Positions 17,914-27,326 of a stretch of DNA of 64,000 nucleotides are shown here, piece after piece. Every line of letters starts with the position of its first letter. Position 1 is the first letter of the stretch. The notes beneath the pieces are model-generated. The model did no database searches. It was given only the letters and a program-made list of their open reading frames with translations, and had not been told where the DNA came from. Source of the stretch: Hymenobacter radiodurans (GTDB lineage: Bacteria; Bacteroidota; Bacteroidia; Cytophagales; Hymenobacteraceae). Location of the stretch: positions 1,302,001-1,366,000 of the forward strand of contig NZ_CP037922.1 of assembly GCF_004355185.1 (NCBI RefSeq). Direction: 5' to 3'. A program made the translations under genes and the position numbers.

Positions 17914-18363
17914 TTACGACCGGCGCATGGGGATGTGCGGAATGCCGTCTTCTAGGTACATTTCGCCGCACTGCACGAAGCCGAAACCGCCGTAAAATTT
18001 TTCTAAGTATTGCTGCGCGCCAATCTTGATAGGCTGGGGGGCAAAATGTTGCTCGCAGTGCGCAATTGCCTGCCGCATCAGCTCCTGCCCAAGGCCAAAG
18101 CGCCGAAACGCAGGCGCCACAATCACCCGCCCGATACTGACTTCTTCGTAAGCTATACCCGCGTCGAAAAGCCGGGCGTAGGCGGCTAGTTTCCCGTCCG
18201 ACGTGTGCCCCAACAGGTGATACGCCGCCATATCCTGACCATCAATATCCTGAAACGCGCAGGCTTGCTCCACTACAAATACTTCGCTGCGGAGTTGCAG
18301 CAGTTCGTACAATTCGGCTAGAGATAAATCGTTGAATTGCTTGCTGGTCCAGGATAACGTCAT
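17914..18363 (-). CDS. elaA: GNAT family N-acetyltransferase, ElaA type
   Basis: A roughly 149-residue acetyltransferase that uses acetyl-CoA. ElaA-like features: LYELLQLRSEVFVVEQACAFQDIDGQD near the start, GRVIVAPAFRRFGLGQELM (the acetyl-CoA pyrophosphate-binding loop, R/Q-x-x-G-x-G/A) in the middle and AQQYLEKFYGGFGF near the end. The physiological substrate of ElaA is unknown. I took ATG 18363 (MTLSWTSKQ) as the start over 18390. One G6C word lies inside the gene (18036-18041). Co-directional with the upstream amidohydrolase, 60 bp apart, so they may share a transcript. Confidence 0.88.
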   Translation of the reverse strand: MTLSWTSKQFNDLSLAELYELLQLRSEVFVVEQACAFQDIDGQDMAAYHLLGHTSDGKLAAYARLFDAGIAYEEVSIGRVIVAPAFRRFGLGQELMRQAIAHCEQHFAPQPIKIGAQQYLEKFYGGFGFVQCGEMYLEDGIPHIPMRRS

Positions 18364-18423
18364 GGTTGGTAGTGCGGCTATTACGGGCAAAATAAGGGCT
18401 GCTTCCGTTTCCGAAAATGAGGC

Positions 18424-19857
18424 TTAGTTGTGCTTGATTTTCCTCAACGATTCCGCCAACTCTTTGGCCGAATAAAGCTTGCCGCGCGAAATAACTGTGT
18501 CAATTTTTTTGATGTTGCTGATATCGGTCAACGGGTTCTGATTTAGCAGCACCAGATCAGCGTATTTGCCGGGTCCGATGCTGCCCGACTTATCGGCCAC
18601 GCCCATAAACGTAGCGCCGTTGATGGTGGCTGCGCGCAACGCCTGCGCGGGAGTAAGTCCGGCCTGCACCAGCAGCTCTAGCTCGCCCTGCAACGACGCA
18701 CCCGGATACACAAACGAGTTGAACGGGCCGCTGTCGGAGCCGGCCAGAATGGTGACGCCGGCGGCCTGCATTTCCGGTATCATCGACATGAATTTGGCCG
18801 AGAGTTTTTTGCCGAATGCAACGGTCTCTTTGGGTTGGCGCTTCGCGTTGTTGTAGCGGCCCATGTAAGTAGCCTGAATTCGGGGGTCGATGTAGGCAAG
18901 CATCGTGTCGCGGGCGTGGTCTTGCTCGGTTATATTAGCCAGCGTTTTCTGGATAAATAATGTTGGCACCACGGCCGTTTTGCGGTCGGCCAGGGTTTTG
19001 AACATCGCGGCCGCTACCGTTGGGTCATAGGTTTTATAAATGGTGGGCAGCACCGCGAACAGGCCCAACGGCTTAGATGTGAGCAGGCTCTGCTTGATGG
19101 CGGTTGTCAGGCTGTCTTCGCGCGAGGAGCAGCCTTTGAATACATAATACAGGTGCTCGCTGGCATCGAGGCCGCGCTCCGAAGCCTCGCGCAGCGTGAC
19201 GGTGTAGGGCATGTGCCCCGTCGTTTTGAGCCCGCGCTTTTCGGCTTCGGAAATAACGTTCAGGAAAGCTTCCCCCGAAATTTTGCTTTCGTAAATCTTG
19301 ACGTAATCTACCTTTAGTTTCTGCAAGGAATCCAGCGCGGCGGTTATCTGAGCGGGCGTTTCAACTCCCAACGAGCCCGGCCAGGTGCCGCCCGGACCAT
19401 CGATCTTGGGGCCGGAAGTGAAGATTCTGGGCCCTGCTAAGTTGCCGGCATTAATCTGCTCACGCCAGGCGTAAACGGCTGGCGTCAAGTCGCCGCCCGC
19501 GTCGCGTACGGTGGTAATACCATGCGCCATATACAGCGGCAACAGGTTTTTGTTGGCCTCCGTCAGCGTGTCGCCACCCCGAAAGTGCACGTGCATATCC
19601 CATAAGCCCGGCATCAGGTATTTACCCGTGCCATCTACGCGCTGTGAAGCGCGCTGGGGGGCTTTTTGGGCGCTCTCTATTCGTTGAATCAGGCCGTTTG
19701 CAATGACCACATTCTGATCGGGCTGCACGGTGCCGGTTAGCACATCAATCACATTGACGTGGGTGATAACCAGATCAGCATTATCTGATTTTACTGCGGC
19801 ACAATTTGTCAGAAACAAGGCGAGCGAGCAGGCAGCAGTGAGGTTGCGTAGTTTCAT
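18424..19857 (-). CDS. Amidohydrolase family lipoprotein
   Basis: A 477-residue exported metal-dependent hydrolase. Lipoprotein signal: SLALFLTNCAAV with Cys19 in the lipobox. The amidohydrolase domain shows the metal motif MHVH (H89, H91) after the MPGLWD start, a carboxylated-Lys-type segment (VDYVKIYESKIS), further His in TGHMP, a distal Asp in AGSDSGPF, and the C-terminal GKYADLVLLNQNP. This pattern fits imidazolonepropionase/prolidase-like members of subtype I. Substrate unknown, presumably a small amide or peptide met in the periplasm or at the surface. Sits upstream of elaA on the same strand. A REP-like hairpin lies behind its start. Confidence 0.9.
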   Translation of the reverse strand: MKLRNLTAACSLALFLTNCAAVKSDNADLVITHVNVIDVLTGTVQPDQNVVIANGLIQRIESAQKAPQRASQRVDGTGKYLMPGLWDMHVHFRGGDTLTEANKNLLPLYMAHGITTVRDAGGDLTPAVYAWREQINAGNLAGPRIFTSGPKIDGPGGTWPGSLGVETPAQITAALDSLQKLKVDYVKIYESKISGEAFLNVISEAEKRGLKTTGHMPYTVTLREASERGLDASEHLYYVFKGCSSREDSLTTAIKQSLLTSKPLGLFAVLPTIYKTYDPTVAAAMFKTLADRKTAVVPTLFIQKTLANITEQDHARDTMLAYIDPRIQATYMGRYNNAKRQPKETVAFGKKLSAKFMSMIPEMQAAGVTILAGSDSGPFNSFVYPGASLQGELELLVQAGLTPAQALRAATINGATFMGVADKSGSIGPGKYADLVLLNQNPLTDISNIKKIDTVISRGKLYSAKELAESLRKIKHN

Positions 19858-19981
19858 AAAAGCAGAGAAGCGGCGAGAAACAGGAGTGGAGAAATTCCAA
19901 CCGTACTTGGCTCAGCTAAAGTAGCGCAATTTGCCCCCCAGCCCTTTACGTGACTATAACAACCTTGTATTCTTACCTTAC

Positions 19982-20087
19982 AGAACGTCATGCAGAGGCG
20001 GAGCCGAAGCATCTCGCGTGCTGACGTTGGATTGGTATTCCTGCTAAACACGCGAGATGCTTCGGCTCCGCCTCTGCATGACGTTCT
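19982..20087. repeat. REP-like inverted repeat with 39-bp perfect arms
   Basis: Arms 19982-20020 (AGAACGTCATGCAGAGGCGG...) and 20049-20087 are perfect complements with a 28-bp loop. From memory, hairpins built on CGTCATGC...CGAAGCATCTCGCGTG are widely scattered in Hymenobacter genomes, so this is probably a dispersed non-coding element, not a site specific to the flanking genes. Only one copy lies in this window. Confidence 0.85.
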
Positions 20088-20122
20088 TATTGGATAACAG
20101 ATTGAGATGACCTTGCTGCTCT

Positions 20123-21343
20123 TTACCGGCTATTCGTGCGGTCGATGATATTCTGCACATCCTTGGTCGATACTTTCTGGCCGGTTTCGGCGGCGCGGTA
20201 GATGGCGGCCATCAGCTGCACGTCGCGCAGGCCCATTTCGCCGGGCACGCGGGTGGGCTTGTTGTTGAGAATACAGTCGGCAAAGTTGTCCATTTGCAGA
20301 GCCTGCTGATTTACATTCTGGATGTTCATCGGGCCCTTGCTGGTTGTGCCTTTTATACCACCATAGCCAAAGGCTGGCGAGAGTTCAAACTTGCCTTTGG
20401 CCGCCTCGGCTTGGAGGCGGTTGGGCAGGCTTTCGGCGTAGCTGGTGCGGCAATCGGCCACGGAGCCATCAGCAAACTGGAACTGCCAGTTCACGCCGGC
20501 CTCCACTTCCTTGAAATATTGATTATTGGCGGGCTTGGGCGCAAACTTGGCCGTCACGGAAGCCGGAATCTGGCCTTTGGTGTACACCACGCCTTGTACA
20601 CAGTAAATTCCTAAGTCCACCAGTGGACCGCCACCGGCCAGTTCCTTATCCACGCGCCAGGGCGTATCGTTGCTGAATACGTACCCATTGTCGGCCACCA
20701 GGCGCTTGATGGGGCCATAGATTTCCTTCTGGCCTAAACGCATCACTTCCTGGTGGTGGGGCTCGAAGTGCAGGCGGTAGCCGATGCTAAATTTCTTGTT
20801 AGCTTTTTTGGCGGCCTCAATCATCTGTCGGCACTCGGCGGGCGTCATGGCCATCGGCTTTTCGCAGATCACGTGCTTGCCCGCCTGCAAGGCTCGAATC
20901 GTGTATTCGGCGTGCATGGCAATGGGCAGCACCACGTACACTATATCAATATCAGGGTTGTCGATGATGCGGTCAAACGACTTGTAGTCGTAGACGTTTT
21001 TGTCGGGGATATTATACTTGGCTTTCCACACCGGCACTTTCTCCGGCGAGCCCGTCACGATGCCGGCCAAGCGGCACAGCTTGGTTTCCTGCAAGGCAGG
21101 CGCCAGCTGTCCGGTGCTGTAATTGCCCAACCCCACCAGCGCCACATTCAGCTGCTTGCCCGCCTGCCACGCTTCCAAACTAGCCGGCCCAAAGCTGTTT
21201 GCCTCTAACCCAGAAAGCGAGCCAGCCAGCCCCGATGTGCCCAGCAAAATGCCCCCCAGGCCTAGTGAGGCGTGCCGCAGAAAGTCGCGGCGGGAGGTGG
21301 AAGCACTGGCAGAGGAAAAGGAAGTGTTGTCGAAGGTTTTCAT
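20123..21343 (-). CDS. Gfo/Idh/MocA family oxidoreductase with Tat signal
   Basis: A 406-residue NAD(P)-dependent oxidoreductase exported by the Tat system: SRRDFLRHASLGLGG (residues 17-31) with the twin Arg. Rossmann fold NVALVGLGNYSTGQL, then the Gfo/Idh/MocA hallmark GKHVICEKPMAM (Lys-Pro catalytic region) and a C-terminal beta-sheet domain typical of glucose-fructose oxidoreductases, with GYRLHFEPHH near the middle. It likely acts on a sugar in the periplasm; substrate unknown. It is not next to other sugar genes. A G6C word lies within the signal peptide region (21252-21257). Terminator upstream belongs to the stress-protein gene. Confidence 0.9.
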   Translation of the reverse strand: MKTFDNTSFSSASASTSRRDFLRHASLGLGGILLGTSGLAGSLSGLEANSFGPASLEAWQAGKQLNVALVGLGNYSTGQLAPALQETKLCRLAGIVTGSPEKVPVWKAKYNIPDKNVYDYKSFDRIIDNPDIDIVYVVLPIAMHAEYTIRALQAGKHVICEKPMAMTPAECRQMIEAAKKANKKFSIGYRLHFEPHHQEVMRLGQKEIYGPIKRLVADNGYVFSNDTPWRVDKELAGGGPLVDLGIYCVQGVVYTKGQIPASVTAKFAPKPANNQYFKEVEAGVNWQFQFADGSVADCRTSYAESLPNRLQAEAAKGKFELSPAFGYGGIKGTTSKGPMNIQNVNQQALQMDNFADCILNNKPTRVPGEMGLRDVQLMAAIYRAAETGQKVSTKDVQNIIDRTNSR

Positions 21344-21464
21344 AGCTGAAAGTTGGGGTATAGTAGCAGTACCTAGTCAGGCAATGCTGGGTTGCATTTA
21401 CAAGCTGGTAACAAGGATGACATCCAAACAGGAAACTCGACTTTTGGGTGACAAGCAAGGCAAC

Positions 21465-21502
21465 AAAAAGGGGGCAGCTGCCGATGCAGCTGCCCCCTTT
21501 TT
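21465..21502 (-). terminator. Terminator after the stress-protein gene
   Basis: Perfect 17-bp arms (21465-21481 and 21486-21502, AAAAAGGGGGCAGCTGC) with a 4-base loop and a T-run on the minus strand, 21 bp past the stop at 21523. Confidence 0.88.
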
Positions 21503-21522
21503 AGTTAGATGTACAATCCTAA

Positions 21523-22023
21523 TTAGCGCAGGCGCTCACCGTCACTAAGGGGCCGATCGATGATACGGCTGCGCAGGACGGTATTCGTTGCGACGGGCTG
21601 GTCTGCTGGAACTGTAGGGTCTGGGTGAGGAAAAGGAGCAGGACCGTGCGCCGAAAGGGGCACGCCGCCGTGCTTGGCAACATAGCGACGGGCATACTCG
21701 GAGGCATTCACAGCACCGTGCTGATCAAGTACGTGCTGCACTTGCTCGGCATCCTGGCGGGTACGTACGTGCACTGTAAGGGTAGTGCCGCAGCGGGCGG
21801 CCGCAGCATGGTCTTTCACCTCGTGCTCATGGCCCGTAAATACGGCCCGGAAAAAGTTGTGAAAGGAATCATTTTCCGGAAACTCACCCGTTGGATTATC
21901 CTGGTTGACATCGGCGGCAGTCACGTCGATATGCTCGCGGCCAATACCTTGACCGAGTAGCGCGTGGAGGGCTTTATTCGCAACGTCGGCGCTTTCAAAA
22001 ACGCCAATTACAGTGTATGCCAT
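21523..22023 (-). CDS. General-stress-protein-like (YflT/GSP17M type) protein
   Basis: A 166-residue cytoplasmic protein beginning MAYTVIGVFESADVANKALHALLGQGIGREHIDVTAADV, the beta-alpha-beta start of YflT/GSP17M-like proteins, then ...FFRAVFTG..., a LTVHVRTRQDAEQVQHVLDQHGAVN segment typical for the second repeat, and a Pro-rich tail (APFPHPDPTVPADQ). Function of the family in bacteria is poorly known; it is stress-induced in Bacillus. No operon partner. It has its own terminator. The upstream gap to the TonB receptor is 281 bp without an evident gene. Confidence 0.6.
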   Translation of the reverse strand: MAYTVIGVFESADVANKALHALLGQGIGREHIDVTAADVNQDNPTGEFPENDSFHNFFRAVFTGHEHEVKDHAAAARCGTTLTVHVRTRQDAEQVQHVLDQHGAVNASEYARRYVAKHGGVPLSAHGPAPFPHPDPTVPADQPVATNTVLRSRIIDRPLSDGERLR

Positions 22024-22304
22024 AGCAGATCGGGTTTAGGGAGTGAGAATGGAGTAGGAAGATCGGGAATATTTGCTCCCGCAGAAAGGAGTTTTTTCAA
22101 CGTTGGATAACGGCCATAGGTTGGGAGGACGGCTGAGTTGCCGCGACCGCCAAGTGACTAGATATAACGGCTCCAGCAGGTAGGTCTCGCCGGGTTGGTA
22201 ACCCGGCCACACGCTTCATCCGCCTTATCCGACACTTCAGTAACCTTTCTTTTCATCGGGCTTAGCAGCCGGCCACTTTTGGTCATCACTTCGCTGCTAC
22301 CCCC

Positions 22305-24548
22305 ATGAAACGCATCCTGCTTCCGCTGTTTTTATTGCTGATTACCGCCAGCTACGTAACCGCCCAAACAGCCGCTACCACGCTGAGTGGCACTGTTCGC
22401 GACCAGAGCGGACGGGCACTGCCGGGCGTCAACGTATTTCTGAAAACAACCTTCGATGGCGCCAGCACCGACTCACTAGGGCATTTTCGCTTCAGCACGA
22501 AACAGGCCGGCACCCTTCCGCTGGTTGTTACGCTGCTCGGCTACCAACTTCAGGAGCAAGCCGTGGTGCTTGACGGTAAACCGCAGCGCTTCGCTTTCAC
22601 GCTGAAGGAAGTTCGCAACCAACTCGGCGCCGTAACCATCACATCGGGCACATTCGAGGCCGGCGGCGACAAGCGCAACACCGTCTTTTCGGCCCGCGAC
22701 GTGGTAACTACGGCCGGCGCCTCGGCCGATGTGGCGGGTGCGCTGAACACCATGCCTGGCACCACCCGCAACGGGGAGGAAGGTCGCTTGTTTGTGCGCG
22801 GCGGCGCGGCCGGCGAAACCCGCCAATACCTGGATGGGGTGCCCTTGCAAAGCCCCTACAATGCCAGCGTATCCGGGGTGCCGGCTAGGGGGCGTTTTTC
22901 ACCCATGCTGTTCAAGGGCATGGCCTTTAGCACGGGCGGCTACTCCGCTGAGTACGGGCAGGCGCTGTCGGCAATTGTGGCGTTGCAGTCCGAAGATTTG
23001 GCCCCCGAGACGCAGACCGGTATTTCGCTGCTGTCGTTGGGGGCGCTGAGCTTGTCGCACCAGCAGCGCTACGAGCGCTCGTCGGTGGCCGTAACGGGCG
23101 ACTACATGAATATGCGGCCTTATTTCGGGCTGGTGCCTCAGCGGCTGCTCACAGCATTTCAATCGTCGGGCGGCTCAATAGCATTGCGCCAGCGTACGGG
23201 TGAAGCGGGCATGGTGAAGGCTTATGGCGCGTTCAATCAGCAGCACATCGGCGTGCAACAGCCCGAAGCCGGGTGGGAGCACGGCCGGCCCGTGCATCTG
23301 GAGGCCAACAATGTGTACTTGAATACCACTTTCCGCAGCCCATTGCGGCGGGGCTGGTCGGTGCAGACGGGTGCGGCAGCTACTCGGGATGTGCAAACGG
23401 CCCGCATTGCCGTCCGCGACACGCAAACTCAGCAAGTAAGCGACCAAGCCCGGCACGAGCTAGAGCAGTCGGTAGTGGGGCGCATGGTGCTCACCAACGA
23501 CTCGGCCAGCGCTTATTGGAACGTTAAGCTGGGCGTAGAGGGTCTCGCGCAAAGCAACCAACAGCGCTACGAATTTTCCCCCCAGGATACTGTGTTTCGC
23601 TTTTCGGAGCAGCGTTTGGCCACGTTTGCTGAATCCGGTATTGCCTTCACCAACAAGCTCGTGGGCCGGGTAGGTAGCCGGGCCGAGTACTCAGCAATAC
23701 TGAACCGATGGAATGTCGCGCCTCGCGTGGCGCTGGCCTATCAGGTGAATGAAAAAACGCAGCTGTCGGGCGCTTGGGGCTACTTCTACCAAACTCCCGG
23801 CAGCGACATACTGCTGCGGGCCGAGAATCCACAACGGCTGCGCTTCGAGCGGGCCCAGCATTTTCAGCTCACGTATCTGCGCAGCCACAACGACCGCACG
23901 CTGCGGGTTGAAGCCTACGCCAAAACCTACGCTCACCTCGTCCGCTTCACTGAAAATGCCCCCCAAAGCCTACTCACGCCTTATGATCCAGCTTCGTACC
24001 GCAGCACGGGCCGCGGCTACGCCAACGGCGTGGATATCCTGTGGCGCGACCGCAAAACCGTCAAGAATGCTGATTACTGGGTAAGCTACGGCTTCCTGGA
24101 AACGCGCCGGCAGCAGCGCCTCGACCCGGTGCTGGCGGTGCCTACCTTCGCCGCACGGCACAACCTATCGGTGGTGGGCAAATATTGGTTCTCGAAGCTG
24201 CACACGCAGGTAGGCGCCACCTATACCTACAATAGCCCCCGCGCTTTCCACAATCCGAATGAAGCCGATGGCTACAATCAGGGCCGCTTGCCCAGCTTCC
24301 AGGATCTCAGCCTGAACGCCAGCTATGTCACTACGCTCTGGAAAAACCTGACCATCGTGCATGTGTCGTGCACCAATGTGCTGGGGCGCGAGAATGTATT
24401 TGGCTACCGCTACGCTGCTGCGCCGGACGCGAATGGCGTGTATAGCGGCACGGCCGTGCGGCCATCGGCCCCGCGCATGGTGTTCGTGGCGCTGCTCATC
24501 TCCATCAACAAAAAGCGCCCCGCCGATATCGACACGGCCCCGGAGTAA
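22305..24548 (+). CDS. TonB-dependent outer membrane receptor
   Basis: A 747-residue outer membrane beta-barrel transporter. Signal peptide (MKRILLPLFLLLITASYVTAQ), CarboxypepD_reg-like domain (LSGTVRDQSGRALPGVNVFLK, residues about 27-100), plug (RNTVFSARDVVTTAGASADVAGALNTMPG ... EEGRLFVRGG, residues about 125-235) and a barrel of about 500 residues (alternating Tyr/aromatic strands, TSYTYNSPRA). The receptor lacks the N-terminal extension of SusC proteins and has no SusD partner next to it, so the ligand is probably not a complex glycan. Downstream, at 142 bp, is a secreted helical protein. C6 words occur inside (23578, 23959). Confidence 0.9.
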   Translation: MKRILLPLFLLLITASYVTAQTAATTLSGTVRDQSGRALPGVNVFLKTTFDGASTDSLGHFRFSTKQAGTLPLVVTLLGYQLQEQAVVLDGKPQRFAFTLKEVRNQLGAVTITSGTFEAGGDKRNTVFSARDVVTTAGASADVAGALNTMPGTTRNGEEGRLFVRGGAAGETRQYLDGVPLQSPYNASVSGVPARGRFSPMLFKGMAFSTGGYSAEYGQALSAIVALQSEDLAPETQTGISLLSLGALSLSHQQRYERSSVAVTGDYMNMRPYFGLVPQRLLTAFQSSGGSIALRQRTGEAGMVKAYGAFNQQHIGVQQPEAGWEHGRPVHLEANNVYLNTTFRSPLRRGWSVQTGAAATRDVQTARIAVRDTQTQQVSDQARHELEQSVVGRMVLTNDSASAYWNVKLGVEGLAQSNQQRYEFSPQDTVFRFSEQRLATFAESGIAFTNKLVGRVGSRAEYSAILNRWNVAPRVALAYQVNEKTQLSGAWGYFYQTPGSDILLRAENPQRLRFERAQHFQLTYLRSHNDRTLRVEAYAKTYAHLVRFTENAPQSLLTPYDPASYRSTGRGYANGVDILWRDRKTVKNADYWVSYGFLETRRQQRLDPVLAVPTFAARHNLSVVGKYWFSKLHTQVGATYTYNSPRAFHNPNEADGYNQGRLPSFQDLSLNASYVTTLWKNLTIVHVSCTNVLGRENVFGYRYAAAPDANGVYSGTAVRPSAPRMVFVALLISINKKRPADIDTAPE

Positions 24549-24689
24549 AAACTCATCCGCCGGCTTCTGCACTTCATCCTGCCCATCCGACGCTTCAGTA
24601 ACACGGAATTTTTCTGCCCTGTGACTTCGCTCATCTTTGACTCAGCTCTCCACTACACAGCTTTTCTCACTTCATATTTCCTGCAACCC

Positions 24690-25370
24690 ATGAAAACGCT
24701 CATCCTCCTGCTGGCCCTCGTCGCTGCTTCCTTCTCCGCCTCCGCCCAACAAGCTACCGCACCCGCTGGCTACTCCGAAATGATGGCGGCCACCATCACC
24801 GAATTAAACAGTACCGGCGACCCCGCTCAGCTCAAGCAAATCGTGAGCAAGTTTGAGCGGGCGGCCACCGCAGCTCCCACCGATTGGCTACCAGCCTATT
24901 ATCAGGCGTACGGCCTGCTGCTCACTACTTTCCAAACTAAAGAAGACGCCGCCACCAAGGACAAATACCTCGACCAGGCCGAAGCCGCATTAACTCAAGC
25001 CCGCAAGCTGCGCGGCGACGAATCGGAGCTGCTGGTGTTGCAAGGCTACATCTACCAGGCACGGCTGGGCATTTCGCCCATGGACCGCTCAGCCAAATAC
25101 TCACGCCTGGTGAGCGAAGTGTTGGGGCAGGCCAAAGGCGTAAACCCCGCCAACCCCCGCATTTATCTGGTGCTCGGCAACAACATCTACTTTACACCCA
25201 AGATGTTTGGGGGCGGGCCCGAGGCTGCCAAGCCGTTTTTTGAGGAAGGTAAAACCCGGTTTGCCGCTTATCAGCCCAGCAGTCCGCTGGCACCTAACTG
25301 GGGCGAACGGCAGCTAGCGAGCCGTTTGAAAGCATACGAGCAGTCGGCCGGCGTCCAGGCGGCTAAGTAA
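24690..25370 (+). CDS. Secreted helical (TPR-like) protein
   Basis: A 226-residue protein with a clear signal peptide (MKTLILLLALVAASFSASAQ). The mature part is helical with repeats of paired helices (ADWLPAYYQAYGLLLTTF, AEAALTQARKLRGDESELLVLQGYIYQARLGI, AAKPFFEEGKTRFAAY), consistent with a TPR-like solenoid but not a certain family match. It follows the TonB receptor on the same strand (142 bp). It may be a periplasmic or outer-membrane accessory of that receptor, an inference from order only. Start: ATG at 24690; an earlier in-frame start at 24621 would precede the signal peptide. Confidence 0.75.
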   Translation: MKTLILLLALVAASFSASAQQATAPAGYSEMMAATITELNSTGDPAQLKQIVSKFERAATAAPTDWLPAYYQAYGLLLTTFQTKEDAATKDKYLDQAEAALTQARKLRGDESELLVLQGYIYQARLGISPMDRSAKYSRLVSEVLGQAKGVNPANPRIYLVLGNNIYFTPKMFGGGPEAAKPFFEEGKTRFAAYQPSSPLAPNWGERQLASRLKAYEQSAGVQAAK

Positions 25371-25441
25371 TAACCGGCACAGGCCACGTTGCTGAGGGCA
25401 GCGCGGCCTGCCCTCGATTTCTCTCCGTAACTTCTGCCATC

Positions 25442-26113
25442 ATGGAGCTGCTGCATCAGGCTAATATCGGCTTACACATCGTGTGCGGCACGCTGGCTAT
25501 GCTGTTTGGCCTCGTGCCCATGGTGGGGCGCAAGGGCGGCGCGAGCCACCGTCGCTTTGGGCGGTGGTTTCTGGGGGCTACTGCGGGCGTGCTCGCGACG
25601 GCGGTGCTGGGGCTGGCGGTGTTCAATTTTCGCGGTTATCTAGTCGGAATCGTGCTGTTGAGCGTGTACCAGGCGTGGTCGGGGTATAGGGCGGTGCTCA
25701 CGCGCACTACGGGTCCTACCCGGTTGGATGGCTGGTTGGCCACCGGGGCTTTGGTAAGTAGTGTGGTGCTGGTAGCTTGCCTCAAAGCCATTGAGCTGGT
25801 CTGGACGCCGGGCATTATCTATTCTACCCTTGGTGCTTTGGTAGTGATGACGCTCTATGATCTGGCGCGTTTTCGTTTTGTGCCGCTGTGGCGTCGCACG
25901 TTGTGGCGCTACGACCATCTGTGGAAGATGATTAGCGCCTATTTTGCCTTAGTATCGGCTTTCACGGGCACGGTGCTGCCCCAGTATAAGCCCTATAGCC
26001 AGTTTGGGCCGTCGGTGGTGGGCATAACGCTGGTAGTGGGCTTTGGGCTGTATTATGCTCTGCGTCCAACAGCCGCTCAGCCCAATTTATCAACGAATAG
26101 CCGTTCTGCCTGA
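25442..26113 (+). CDS. Uncharacterised polytopic membrane protein
   Basis: A 223-residue protein with about seven hydrophobic segments. Start MELLHQANIGLHIVCGTLAMLFGLVPMVGRKGGASHRRFGRWFLGATAGVLATAVLGL... carries a conserved-looking His near the first helix and KGGASHRRFGR in the first loop, a pattern shared by DUF2306-type proteins. The function is unknown. It ends four bases before the start of the sensor kinase at 26118, so the genes are almost surely co-transcribed. Part of the row TonB receptor, secreted protein, this protein, LytS, LytTR. Confidence 0.65.
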   Translation: MELLHQANIGLHIVCGTLAMLFGLVPMVGRKGGASHRRFGRWFLGATAGVLATAVLGLAVFNFRGYLVGIVLLSVYQAWSGYRAVLTRTTGPTRLDGWLATGALVSSVVLVACLKAIELVWTPGIIYSTLGALVVMTLYDLARFRFVPLWRRTLWRYDHLWKMISAYFALVSAFTGTVLPQYKPYSQFGPSVVGITLVVGFGLYYALRPTAAQPNLSTNSRSA

Positions 26114-26117
26114 CCCC

Positions 26118-27244
26118 ATGACTTCTCGCCCGTATCTTGCCGGTATTCCCACGCTCGCACCTGTCGCCCAGACTGGCTCTATGCCTGTAAACCATCCTAC
26201 AATGCCCCCCAGACAAGCCACCCGGGCCTGGCTGCGCGTGCTGCTGATACTCCTGCTGCTTTCCGTCACCATCAGCTTTCTTACTTGCCTGAAGTGCCTC
26301 GACAATCCTCGGGAAATGGCGGTGAACTTCGCGTTGACTGCCATTTACACGACGGGGCTGTGGCTGGCCAACGGCTACTCCGTGGATTGGCTTGACCGAT
26401 ACGTGAAGTGGAAGCAGGCGCCGGCCAAGCGATTGGTCCTCACGCTGCTCGTGTCGCTGGGGGCTCTTTGGTGGTGATTATGCTCGTCCGGCTCGGATTC
26501 ATTTTGTATAGAGGCAGAAATCCAGCGTTGCTGTTCTCGCCTGAATACGTGGATGGTTACTTGTTTCCGCTGGTCATCACGGCTTTGATTTCTATGTTCA
26601 TGCACAGCCGGTCGTTCTTGCTGGGCTGGCGCGAGGCCGTAGTGCAAACGGAGCGTTTGCAAAAGGAAATGGCCCAGGCCGAAGCCGAAACGCTCCGTCA
26701 GCAGCTCGATCCGCACTTCATGTTCAATGCCCTGAACGCCCTTACCTCGCTGGTAGAGGAAGAGCCGCAGTTGGCCGTGCGCTTTATTCGGCAATTGTCG
26801 CAGGTGTACCGCTACGTGCTCGATGCCCGCGGCCGGGAAGTGGTGTCGCTCACCGACGAGCTAGAGTTTGCCAAAGCGTATCTGTTTTTGCAGCGCATCC
26901 GCTACGGCGAAGCCCTGCAGGCCGAGCTGCCCGACCCGAATAGTGTGTCCTCGCACCTCATGGTGCCGCCGCTGAGCTTACAATTGCTACTGGAAAACGC
27001 GCTCAAGCATAACGTTGCGCTCCAGCAGCAACCCTTGCATATCAGCTTCGAACTGAACTTGCCAGCCCGACAACTCACCGTGCGCAACACGCTGCGGCCG
27101 CGCCGCCTCAGCCCCGAAGAAACCAGCGGCTTGGGTCTGCGCAACCTGCAAGCCCGCTACGCTTTTCTAACCAATCAGCCCCTGCTTATTCAGCCCACCG
27201 CCACCGAGTTTGTCGTGACGCTGCCCTTGCTGGAACTGGGATGA
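26118..27244 (+). CDS. LytS-type sensor histidine kinase, one frameshift in this sequence
   Basis: Membrane histidine kinase with about four N-terminal helices (WLRVLLILLLLSVTISF, MAVNFALTAIYTTGLWLANG, the frameshift helix, FPLVITALISMFMHS) and a HisKA-like His_kinase domain with the HPK10-type motif LDPHFMFNALNALTSLVEE (the phospho-acceptor His) and a HATPase_c part (LQLLLENALKHN, GLGLRNLQARYAFL). The frame is broken at G5 26459-26463 (gtcgctGGGGGctc); one added G gives SLGGSLVVIMLVRLGF and a 375-residue kinase. Start ATG 26118 follows the previous stop at 26113. Downstream, at 82 bp, lies its response regulator. Confidence 0.87.
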
Positions 27245-27326
27245 TCAAGGAGTAGCAACGCGACTACACGCCTCCAAATTCAGTGAAAAAAAGCCCCCCG
27301 GAGCCCCCGAAACTATCAACTAACAC

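Noticed and set aside
25560..25600. G5 run in the membrane protein at 25442 as another error
   Set aside because: The frame reads on normally through WFLGATAG, so the five-base run is correct there; likewise at 43347 (QIAPYQL) and 44111.
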